Below are positions 22,823 through 33,094 of a stretch of 64,000 nt of DNA, in pieces. The translations under genes and the position numbers were made by a program. The first letter of the stretch is position 1. Every line of letters starts with the position of its first letter. Under the pieces are notes generated by a model. It was not told the DNA's origin and did not search any database. It saw only the letters and a program-made list of their open reading frames with translations. Source of the stretch: Stereum hirsutum FP-91666 SS1 (Eukaryota > Basidiomycota > Agaricomycetes > Russulales > Stereaceae); contig NW_006763146.1 of NCBI RefSeq assembly GCF_000264905.1, positions 957,190 through 1,021,189 on the forward strand, given 5' to 3'.

Positions 22823-25213
22823 TCACACTGGGTCCATACTCGTCAGCGCCTCGTATCGCCCCAAAATTTGTGACACCTCGTTCGACTCCAGATAGCCGTG
22901 AAGCCCGAGGCCCTGCTTTCTCAATATATTAGCAATACGCATATACAATGGCTAGGAAGATAGCCATACCACCAATAGATTCCGAAGCGCACGCCACCCG
23001 GCACCTTTGTGTATGAGCTGCCAATTATCCTCCACGAACTTGAGCGCTCCTCTTAGATGATCCTTCTTGAAGCCATTCCTAGAGCGTAATGACATGTAAG
23101 CGGAAATACGCTAATGCAACTCAGAGGAACTCAGCGAAGTCACCGGTGGGAAAACATCCATCGCATCCACAGCGCATTCAAGACTTGATTCTCTGGCCTG
23201 AGACTCTCGTCATCGAACATCTCCTCTTCTCTATCCCTGATCTGCGGTGCATACTTCCCAAACGCCTTCATCGGCAACGTCCCCAACAGATCGGGAAGCT
23301 GAGCCCCTCCAACACGACAAGAGTACCATAATGGTCTTTCTTCCGGTACGCCAGAACTGAGGTAGGATTCTGCTTGAGGCCCGAAGGGGTCAGCGCGTCT
23401 TGATGGGGCGGTGGTAGATGCGCCGGCTTGGATATTAGAGAATGGTATTTGGTTATTTGAGGAGGAATCTTGGGCGGGACCGTTGTGAGAGATGGGCTGA
23501 TAGTAATTAAACTTATGAACAGGAGGGGGAGGTCGCTCCGGAGCTGCCGGCTCGGGCGGCGGGGGAGTCGAGAGTGCTTCGGGAGGCATATGATAATCTG
23601 TAGAAATGACCTCGGGGGTGCGTGATGCGATGGTAGACGTAGGCTTGGATATATCGTCGTCGTCATCATCAGACTCAGACTCAGAGCTTGAACTATTGAA
23701 AGACATGAGACTAAGCAGGATGCATAAAGGGAAGACTTTTAGAAGAAATACCTTGGCGGGGGTGACTCAGTATCATCATCCAAGTTGCGCTCTGGAACGA
23801 TTATTGTAAGTTTACAGCCCTGCGCAGTCATCAGAAACCAGGTTCAATATAAGAGGAAAAGCCAAGGCGGACCTCTTGTTCATTCTCAGGGATGAAGTGT
23901 ATTCTCCAGTCCTTGTGATCCCTTTCGAAATGAAAGTGCAGCATGTACCATGTTTCAAACGCGTCGCTGAGATGGTAACAAAGGGGACAATTCCACTCTG
24001 TGAACCGTTCTCTATGCCCAATATCCTTGCCGTTCGGGACATCGTCCTCATTGCAGTCTGAGTCTAGCACAATAATGAGAATACCGGGTTTATGAGGCGA
24101 ATCCCGTGGTGAAACGCGTATTCCCCTTCTTTTACAGAAGGAGCGAAATCCGCTACGAAAGGCTCTCCTCGTGAATGGAAGACTAGTTTTGACCCAATTC
24201 GGGCCTAGAGGGGAGACATGATAGTCGAGAAGTTCCTGAATGACACGATTCTTGGAGTTTATGGCTCGAGCCGTTGCACGACCCTCCTCCTCGTCGTCGC
24301 TGTCAGACAAGATCTCAATAAATACGGGATCTTCCGATGTTGGGCACAAGAGTGTTAGTAAAGTCAAAGGGAGAAGAACGAGGTAGTGACATATATACCT
24401 GGATTGCCCTTCGTGGATTTCCGTCCAGTTTGCATGATAGTCCGACGCTTGAGAGCTAAACCAGGGGGTCTGTCTTTCGCGTGCACAGCCGGTCTAAATC
24501 GAGCAATCTCAGCGCAAGAAAATCGAGCTTTTGAGAATCTGACACGGACGTAACAACCATCCTGCGCTCCTCATCATCATCATGAGTATCATCATCGTAT
24601 GCGATATTGAAATTTAGATCCAGGTATGCGAGAGGCACAGACGCTGTGGTAGCATTGATGATCTTCTCCCTGCTCGCGTTCATTGTGAGGCGTCTTTGAG
24701 GGATGAAATCTTCGTCAATAAAGTCCGCGCCAGTTCGATGCTTTTTGGCGACAGAGCGTTTATGGGAATTGGAGGCGGTCATCCTGGATGCTCCGTTCCT
24801 TGGGGCATCTGGGCCACGGCCTTGGATATGAGGAGACCATTCAGTGAGTATGAGAGAAACGTCCTGTATGTACGTGACATTTACCTGCAGTCTTCTTGAA
24901 GACTCTTCGCGTCGAATTGCTGGATGAGACCTATACGAACGGGTTCGAATATAATTCGGTTAAAGGACAATCGCAGAGCGCTCACGTCGGCTAGACGATG
25001 TTGGTTGTTTGGCGTTATCATTGAAGGTCCTGGCCTGCGTACACCAGGCGTCGAAGGCTCTCCGTTGGGACGTGTGCCACCGCCAGTCTGCTTTCTCGCT
25101 CTCAACGGAGGTGCTGCAGGTTGTGGCTCAGCAGGGCCTCGGGCGGTTTTGCGAGCGCTCCCGGTCCTAATTTGTTGATGGGGTCTACGGTGTACATCCT
25201 CATCCTGGGGCAT
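22823..25213 (-). CDS. VEFS-box zinc-finger protein, Su(z)12-like (PRC2 subunit candidate)
   Basis: Nine exons: 25213-24986, 24930-24885, 24820-24550, 24493-24399, 24330-23873, 23819-23752, 23692-23144, 23078-22970, 22915-22823 (638 aa). A central C2H2-type finger, CPLCYHLSDAF then HFHFERDH (about residue 328), is followed by an acidic Ser/Asp and Pro-rich linker. The C-terminal about 85 residues read like a VEFS box: NQVLNALWMRWMF, HLRGALKFVEDNW, LVQGLGLHGYLESNEV. In Su(z)12/EMF2 proteins this pair contacts the methyltransferase of Polycomb repressive complex 2, which writes H3K27 methylation in the nucleus. The order finger-then-VEFS and the acidic stretches support this reading. Similarity is moderate, so orthology is inferred. 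The donor of exon 8 could also be 6 bp earlier. Confidence 0.68.
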
Positions 25214-26001
25214 GATGTGCCGTGCTGACGTCACAGAAACTGTATATGTGCAAAGTAGCCTAGATGAATAGTTATTCAAAAAGAAATAAAAAGAAGAAGA
25301 AAGAGGACAAAGAGATCCCAGGCAAGAATAGATCGCTCAACATTACGGACGTTAGTGAGGGTGGATACTGATTTGTTTCGAGCGAAGGAGAAATGCTGGA
25401 ATCCACTTGTAGCGAGCGCTTGGAGATGCCCCACACCCTATCGATCGTGTTACCGTGCTTGCACCAGACTTTCTTGTTGATCGCTCTTCCCGTTGGCAGT
25501 ACGGTCAACGAGCTTTCGTTCGATTTATCGAAATCGATTACACTGTCAACCAGTGCAGTTGTACGGTGGGAGTTGCGAGGTAGGAGGGCGAGAACGCGGG
25601 AAAGTGAAAGATCGCCGTCGCGGTGTCAGCATCTGCGCCACGAAGTTGATTCCTGTTTGTTTGTTGTGCCAGTGGCGGCGACTTGTTTGGCTTTGTTAGG
25701 ATCGGAAGCCATCGCCTCCCGCGACTGTTCCGCTTGGTCGTCCTTCCAGTATCTGACCGGGCGGCTCACCCTTCCCGCCTTCTCCTATCGCATCACTCTT
25801 CCTGAAGCTTCACTACTACATATATAGGTAAGTCTTGATTATCGGAAGATTGGGTTTATCGAATACGCATGCGTAGTAGTACTTAAGTATCGGATGAGTC
25901 CTTCAGTCCTAAAGGTCTCCTAAGTTTGCATCTCATTTCAACAACCACAATTAGCCGTCAGTTCGTCTTGTCTCGCTGCTACGAGCCACTAAATCGACAT
26001 C
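25214..26001. other. Divergent spacer, one unexplained minus-strand open frame
   Basis: 788 bp between the VEFS-box start (-) and the D-amino-acid oxidase start (+). On the minus strand, an ATG at about 25710 opens MASDPNKAKQVAATGTT, and a later frame (about 25508-25272) reads TGRAINKKVWCKHGN. These could be upstream exons or a 5' leader of the VEFS-box gene, or chance. I could not build a convincing model. Confidence 0.35.
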
Positions 26002-27679
26002 ATGTCTACCTCCAATGAAAAGAACGTTGTTGTGCTTGGTGCGGGTGCGTACAAGTTGTATCTCTACATGCCGTGGCCTACCATTTTCTGGAGTCTTGCC
26101 CACGTATCTTTCAGGGCCAGCCGCATAGTAGCATGGCCGTCTCGTCCTCTTTGAAAGTACAGATGGTAGCTTCCGATGAATCAACTAATCTGCGGGTTTG
26201 GTACCAGGTGTTATCGGATTGACCACTGCCATAAAGATCCAAGAGCAAGGAGGATACCGAGTCACCATCGTTGCAGAACAATTCCCTACTGATCCGAAAT
26301 CGGTCAAGTATACGAGTCTTTGGGCAGTAAGCGATTGATTTTTGGGCTCGCGTTCCACAGTTTACAACTTACGAATCGTTATATTGCGCACGGTGGCCGT
26401 CTAGGGTGCTCATCATGTCTCTTCACCGGAATATCCGTTGAAGGCAGGTAAGTCGCCCTGAACTTTCCATCATAAAATAATCAGTCTCTTTATCGTTTCT
26501 CCCCTGTCTCTCTCGACAGAGCTGGAGAAAGAGACGTTCAAGACGCTCTGGGAGCTCTCTGCAGAAGGAAGTCCCGCACAGCGCTGTTTCATCAGAGCAA
26601 AGCAGACCGAGTACTACACCATCCAGCGTGAGGACCCGGACTATCTTTCTTTCATGCCAGATGTAAGTTTACCCATAGTTTCTGCCTTTTGGCTGTTCTC
26701 ATGTAGTTGTGTCATTATGAAGTTCCAGCATCTCCCTCTCGACGCTATCCCCTCGGGCATCAAGGGCGCTCTTGCCGGCGTGACTTGCACCGTACTTAAC
26801 ATCGACACACCGGCCTACCTTTCCTACCTCCTTGCTCGCTTCATGTCGGGTGGGGGCAAGATCATTCGAGGAGCCGTACAACACATCAATCAGATCCTTG
26901 AAGGTGGACCTCGCGTCTTCTCGCAACCACCGAGTAAGATAAAAGAACCCGTGGATGCCTTGGTTGTCTGCGTCGGTCTCGGGGCTCGGTCTTTAGGAGG
27001 GATCGAGGATCAGGATATGTATCCGATCCGCGGCCAAACTGTGATGTTGCGTGCACCCTGGGTGGATTTCGGCGTAGCATGGGTGACAGAAGAAGGACCA
27101 AAGACATATATCATCCCCAGGGGTTATAGTGGCGATGTAAGCCACGATTCTCTTTTCGACAGTAACTCTTGACCGTTAACATTTTATACGTTGGTGTAGG
27201 TCATCGTTGGTGGGACAAGAGAAGTTAATGATTGGTTGGTACCGATCCACGATATCGAATAGACCAGCGAGGTGACTTAACAACCCCGTCAGGTATCCTA
27301 TCCCTCGGCCGGAAACAACGACGGATATTCTCGAGCGTGCACTCATAATGTGCCCCGCCTTAGCCCCTCCGTCTATCACTAGTATTCGTGCTCCCACCAT
27401 CGACGATCTGAGAGCGCTGATCATCGAAGAAGGATGTGGCTTCCGTCCCGCCCGTAAGAACACGGTACTTTTGGATACCAAAATGGTGGATATCCCGAGC
27501 ACTGGACGCGCAGTGCCAGTCATCTCAAACTATGGGTACGACTTGCCCTTGCGTACCAGTACTTTCCTGTCCTAACGTTGATATCATATAGGCATGGTGG
27601 ATATGGTTTCCAGTCGTCTTGGGCTTCAGCTGCAAGAGCGCTCAAGCTGCTCGAGGAGTCTCTCGCATCTTCTACTTGA
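26002..27679 (+). CDS. D-amino-acid oxidase
   Basis: Eight exons: 26002-26044, 26208-26326, 26405-26447, 26520-26662, 26723-27136, 27200-27234, 27293-27535, 27592-27679 (375 aa, normal for the family). It is an FAD flavoenzyme that deaminates D-amino acids to 2-oxo acids, ammonia and H2O2. The dinucleotide fold is VVVLGAGVIGLTTA at residues about 8-21. Family blocks follow: SLWAGAHH, VCVGLGARSLGG, PIRGQTVMLRAPW, PRGYSGDVIVGGT and the C-terminal signature VISNYGHGGYGFQSSWASA. The protein ends in SST, so the usual C-terminal peroxisomal signal (SKL-like) is not visible. It releases ammonium but has no obvious tie to the nitrate cluster besides position. Confidence 0.95.
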
Positions 27680-27812
27680 CTCCCTTTGGGTAGCGTGCAA
27701 ATAAGCAGTTCGAATTATCGTGTAAGCTAGATATGTCTCTGTGCTCCTCGATATAGCATGTATACCATCCGTGCGTCGTTAGAAAAATTGTGACAACGGA
27801 TTTTCCTGAACA

Positions 27813-28798
27813 TCATGCATTCCTCTCGTCCGGGTTAACACCAAACCACCACTTCTGAAGTTCGAACCTATCCTCCCCAACCTTCTTGAAGTCCGTCCTC
27901 CCAACAAAATGCCTTTTCGCCAGCAATAGCGGCATCCAATACCGATCGGCCTCCCACATGTTATCGAAAGGGATGGGTCCGAGCGCCACCTCGGGTTCAA
28001 CTGTGGCGACTGTGGGACTGGTCTGGAAATACATTTCTTGAGGATCCATATCTGGAATGGAGAACCACTGGAAGCACATTTCGTCCGTTCTGCAGTGCAG
28101 GACGTGAGCAGAAGGCTCGACAATATGAGCGTTGGGCAACGTCAGATGACGACTCGTAATCAACACTCACTCTACGAGGGTGCCATTGTATTCCTCCGCA
28201 CGGTATATCTCAATCTGAAAGGCCCAGTCAGGGCCTCCCTCGGACAAGAAGACGAAGGTGCCGTAGTGCTCCAAAGGTGCATCGATGCCTGCTTCCTCCT
28301 ACCATCAATATTGGTTAAGTATGTCCTTGAGGAGTGGTACCGAGTGCGCCTCAAGCGAATGATTATCTTACCTTGAGTTCGCGTTTAGCCGCGTCTATGG
28401 TAGATTCTCCTTCCTCGACCTTACCTCCGAATCCATTGTACCTGCACGAGGAGCACATATGAGTACATTCCTGAAACTATTTCTGTATACTGTCTGACGA
28501 AAAAGACCACTCGAAATGACGCACTTGTGCGCTCCGAACCCACGTTTCTTGTACCCCAACAGGAGCTAATCATTCGCAAACCAAGATGGCGGCCATCTCA
28601 AACGATGCGCTCTTCGGCAGATGCAAGGTGTGATCACCGAACTCGACTTACCTTCCCATCTTGTACAATAAACGCGTTCGTGTACAAGCGCTTGCTATTG
28701 ACGGGAAGCCAAGGAGCTGAACCGCCGCTTTGTACTTTTTGGATGTGGCCTTTAATCGTGACGTCTTCCATTGCTGGTGGGAGGCTGTCGGAGGTCAT
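27813..28798 (-). CDS. NUDIX hydrolase, MTH1/8-oxo-dGTPase-like
   Basis: Five exons: 28798-28652, 28565-28525, 28441-28372, 28298-28171, 28089-27813 (220 aa). The NUDIX box starts at about residue 67 as FGGKVEEGESTIDAAKREL and runs into EEAGI, which fits GX5EX7REUXEEXGU. The RLYTNAFIVQDGKLLLGYKKRGFGAHK lead-in (split here by introns after DGK and HK) and the WYNGFGGK-like context resemble MTH1-type nucleotide pool sanitising enzymes. A DNMWEADRYWMPLLL block near the C-terminus is also of that type. It likely hydrolyses oxidised purine nucleoside triphosphates; substrate is inference. Its stop lies 134 bp from that of the convergent D-amino-acid oxidase gene, which makes H2O2. Confidence 0.88.
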
Positions 28799-29265
28799 TG
28801 TGGCTTGTAAATATTGACGATCTAAAGTATGAGGGTTACGGGTATAGGGTATAGAGCTAGAAAGATGAGCTTAGGGAGGAATGGTAGAACGAGGAGAAGA
28901 CAGTGGTTGTGGGGCCACAAGAAGAGTTGCTGGGTGTTGCCGAGTGGACTTGCGGCTGAGGCTGAATCCGCATCCACTCCATTGCTGAGCATTTTCAGTA
29001 AAGCTTATCTACGAACTGGAAGGCTATTCAGGGTCATCTGATATGAGGTATCCAGCAAACATTCAAATGAGTGAGGCAGCAAGATAATGTAGGTATACAC
29101 TCTAGAAGTTTACACGTAGTTGTGGCCCACGGCGCCACACAAACAAACAAAAGAAACAGAGCCACCGTGACTCTGTTTCGACTACCGAAGCAACAATCGG
29201 CAAGATGGTGTTAGACTTCTTACGAGTGTACGAAAAATCATGGCTTTAAACCCGAATGAAGCGAT
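28799..29265. other. Spacer upstream of the NUDIX gene, no gene seen
   Basis: 467 bp holding the NUDIX promoter and the 3' flank of the C2H2-RING gene; both genes are on the minus strand. Nothing else recognised. Confidence 0.5.
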
Positions 29266-32200
29266 CTACACATCAACAACATCGAGCTTCAACATGGCAA
29301 ACAAAAGCACCGTTGTCCGACACACAGGACAAACCGGCTTCCTCTTAACTTCCTCCACAATACACCTAAATCGTCAAAAACACATCATCAGCAACAAGAA
29401 CTCTCGACCAGAAAAAGACAAGGTCAAAAGAAGATAGGACTCACCGATTACAGAAAATATGTCCACAAACAGTCGCCGTCGGTTCCTCGCACGGGTCGCT
29501 AAAACACAACCTACAATGGAACGAAGGCAAAGACGGTCCGCTTTTCCTCCTCGTATTCTTCCCCGACCCATTCAACCCCGCACTCTGAGTCTGACGCTCC
29601 GGACTGGGACCCAAGACCCGAATCTGCGATTTCGGCGAGTCCTCCAGCGGTACACCAAGATCGTCTTCATCCTCTCCATCGTCATCGTCGTCGTCAAAAA
29701 ACGTAGGCAAGCGAGTGGCTGTAATAGCGCTTCGATTGGTCCCGGCCGACCCAGGACCACCATTCGCAGTGCGACTCAACATGGGAGTGACACCAGTGCC
29801 AGCTGCGCCCTTCGCGGCAGGACTCCCGTTCCTCGCTGCGTTATCGTCGTTTAACATGGCCATGGCGGCAGCAATATCGCCGCGAGTGTTCATGTTCATA
29901 GCAGCCGACATCGAAGTCATAGTAGAAGGACCGAGCCCCATGACGTCCCTCATCGGCTGCAGCGGGCTTCCGTTCAAGAGATTATGATTCGAGAGGTCTC
30001 CGGATGGGGTCTCGGCGAAGGAGTGTTTTGAGCGGGATGATGCAGGAGGGGAGGAAGGTCCGCTTGTAAGCCCGCCATGAACGTTGTTGTTGCCGTTCTG
30101 TTCGTAGGTAGGATACGAGTGCGAGTGCGCATGCATGGCAGGCGGGGTTTGCTCGATACGGTAGGGATACAGTGTCGAAGAAGGTGGAGTTTCGAAGAGT
30201 TGGGTGGGGACGCGCTTGCCGTTCGGGGTGGTGTTGCCGTTGACATTCGTATTGCTGGCGAGGTCACGCTCGGGAGTACCAGCGTTCGTGATGGTAGGAT
30301 TGCTAACGCTGCGGCCACCCTGAGTAGTGCGCCTCACCCAATCCGTCACATCCACATCCGAATACTCAGACGTCGACGGAGAAGGCATCACAACACGGCC
30401 GTAGTCGTTAGACACCCCACGAATATGCCCGTTTCCGTTCCCATTCGACGTGGCGGCGACGGTAGCGAAGGTTGGCGCGGGTGTGACTGTTGTGGCGGGG
30501 CCAGCTGTCGCGTGCATGCTCGCCACATCGACGATCGTACGTTCCGACCCCAAGGCGTAGCCATAGCCAGGACCAGGCATAGCCCAGCCTCTAGGCGTGG
30601 GCAAAGTCGAAGACGGACGAGACCCGCTCCCGGCCGAGTCGCTGGCCTGGAAAATCGTCGTGGTGGGGCTGGCGCTGAAGTCGAACGTTCGGGCGAGGGA
30701 GCGGTCGTAGCGGTTTGGTGCGGCAGGAGTCGTACTCGTACCACTAGTACTGGAGCCGTGTTGGAGGCTGTTGGTGATGGTGGAGTCCGGGCGGCGATGT
30801 GATGGTCTCTCGGGCTTAGGTGGCGTGAGGTTCATGGCCGTACGTGTCGTTGTCATTGTCGTTGTCGTTGATCTCGATGGCGCCATGGGTGCCAGTGGTC
30901 GTGCAGGTGCGGGAGCAGGGGTAGGGAGGGAGGGTTCGAAGTAGGATTGTGCTGAGCCAGATCGGACCGGTTCTGGACGCGTCTAGTATGAAAGAATTCG
31001 AGCGACATAATATGTGAAGTTAGCCCACATACATTGCACACCAATAATTTAATGGAGACATACAACTGACGTGGGAACCAAAGGACGTCGCTCGGAGCCG
31101 ATGGCAGAGATACCGTTTGTGACGCGGGATGGAAGAGTGGACGTTCGTGGGGTGCTTGGTTGGAGTGCTGGGTTGGCGCGAGGTGTTTGGGCACCCGGAT
31201 TCTGGAAAGAGCAAATTTTAAGTCAGATATATGTTACAGATTCTGAGACAGGAACGTCATCCTAGAGTACTCACTCTCGAGCTTTCACTCGAAGTGGCGG
31301 TAGGCGTGTTCGCCTTGGGCGACATATGCTCAATGGTGGAGTGCTATCAAGTTACAATATGTTCCGTCAGTTCAAGACAAACGTCAACTGATATGAAGTT
31401 TGATTTCTGACCTCAATGACCGCAGACATGTCCTTGAACTGTCTAGAGCACCATTCGCACCGTCGGTGAACGCCAATTTCCTGCATGTGGCGTCCGAGTT
31501 CCTCTTCAGATCGGAACCGTTTGTCGCAGATAGAGCAAGTCGGCTGGACTGGGACGACCGGGTGCACCACATCAACATGATATTCCACTTCTTCTACCGA
31601 TTGGAATGGTTTCTCGCAAATGGAACATGTTGGCGGATTGACCGAGTGCCTCACTCTGTTATGCTGCATAAAACAGAATTCGTCCCCGAGACCCAGTCAT
31701 CAGATCTCGATGTGCCACTTCGCAACAAAGGAAAGGGTCAGAAGGAGAAGAAATCACACCTCGTCAAGGCCAGCCTGGCTTTCAAAGCCGACTTTACACT
31801 CTTCGCAGTGTGGATGTGCAGGCCACTTGAGGTAATGGTCTGGCAATTCGTCCTTGAACATCGGCATCTCGCAGCACCGGACGCGAGTATGTTCGACTTG
31901 CATATGCTTTTAGATCCAAGTCGCGAGATGGAAAGAAGAAACGAAGAAGAAAAGGACAAATGGTGTTAGCTTTTGCGCGTTCATCGATAGCGGAACTTGG
32001 AAAGTGTGGCACGACCTTCGCCCTGAACTCGCCGACTGTAGGAGGGCGTAGGTACGGAGTCCATCATGGCATGTACTTACGGTGGCGAGAGCGGTACTGT
32101 CCCTCATACCTGCGTTGCACCGTCGGCACTTGGGATGTATATTCTCTTTTGAGGCTCGGAAGTGTGCTTCAAGTGCGCTCGGGGAATAAAATTTGCGATC

Positions 32201-32483
32201 GCATTTATCGCAGTGGACAACGTGTTTCGCATCCATGTGCTGGTGCCACAACGACCGATTGAAGAACGTAATAAGGAACGAAAAAGGGATCAGCGGTGTG
32301 GCGAGAACAGTAAGATAAGTTGCGCACTTGTTGACGAGAGAGTTTGTCTTTGAAAACGCGTTGACAAGGATCGCAGAGCGGATGTTGGGGTCGACTTTCG
32401 TGGGCGTGGCCCATAAGCGCCTCGAGCGAGTCGAAGAAGATCGTGTTTCGTTGACCGCATAGTTCAGATGGACACACAGGCAT
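29266..32483 (-). CDS. C2H2 zinc-finger and RING-finger protein, candidate E3 ubiquitin ligase
   Basis: Eight exons: 32483-32328, 32239-32081, 31906-31760, 31663-31412, 31343-31275, 31201-31064, 30982-29445, 29365-29266 (852 aa). The N-terminal about 270 residues hold several C2H2-like fingers, including CDKCDRKFYSPSALEAH, CSICEKPFQSVEEVEYH and CSICDKRFRSEEELGRH. A long low-complexity Ser/Thr/Pro/Asn-rich linker follows. The last about 65 residues are a C3HC4 RING split by the last intron: CRLCFSDPCEEPTATVCGH, FCNR, then CPVCRTTV. RING fingers recruit E2 enzymes; the fingers may bind nucleic acid or substrate. Substrate and location are unknown. The intron after exon 2 is about 174 nt, longer than the others. 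Every exon join keeps frame. Confidence 0.85.
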
Positions 32484-33094
32484 CTTTTGTATGATCGATG
32501 GAGGAGACTAAAGAGAGGAAGTTTAGATCACAGCTCAACCTTAGTGAAGGGCGGTCTCTGAGGTGCTGAGGGGAGGCGGATGGTAGGGTTCGGCATATAT
32601 ATGATTCCAAGTGCGGTGAACAATACGCCTCGTGAGTGCCATGAGTATCATCATGGGAACTAGGCGGTCAATTAGGGTGGCGTCGTGGAGACGGCCCATC
32701 GTGTATACTTTTATAATATCTGTCGTTACTTATAGGGAAGCCCAACACGACGACAAGCTTGAGCTTGTTCTCGACCAGGAGAGGATAAAGGTGATACCTC
32801 CGCCGGTCGGAAAAGGCGAGTTCCCAAGCCAGCCAGGTTTGACCAAAATAAATGGTTGTTGATCCGAGTTTGCCATAATGCTTAACATTTGGAGACGGAT
32901 TGAGCCCAAAATGCCTCCGGAAACCGCTGACATGCACAGGATCCATGCCGAAAAGAGCGCCGGCGCCCCGCTGTGGTGAAGTGGTGTCATCTGGATGTGG
33001 TACGACTTGTTAATCGACTCTTTCTTGTGCTTTCCTCCTCCACCGTTCTTTCTTTCCGACCACGACCACCTCTCCCTACCTAGCCGACGACATC
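32484..33094. promoter_or_regulatory. Divergent promoter between C2H2-RING gene and SREBP-like gene
   Basis: 611 bp between two starts facing away from each other. At 32981-32990 the minus strand reads ATGACACCAC, 8 of 10 positions equal to the mammalian sterol regulatory element ATCACCCCAC, about 105 bp before the SREBP-like ATG. Pyrimidine-rich stretches precede the plus-strand start. Confidence 0.45.

Noticed and set aside
24456..24560. VEFS-box gene exon reading straight through to CTRKTDPLV and stop
   Set aside because: It would end the protein before the zinc finger. Splicing at 24549/24494 gives a frame that runs on to the VEFS end.
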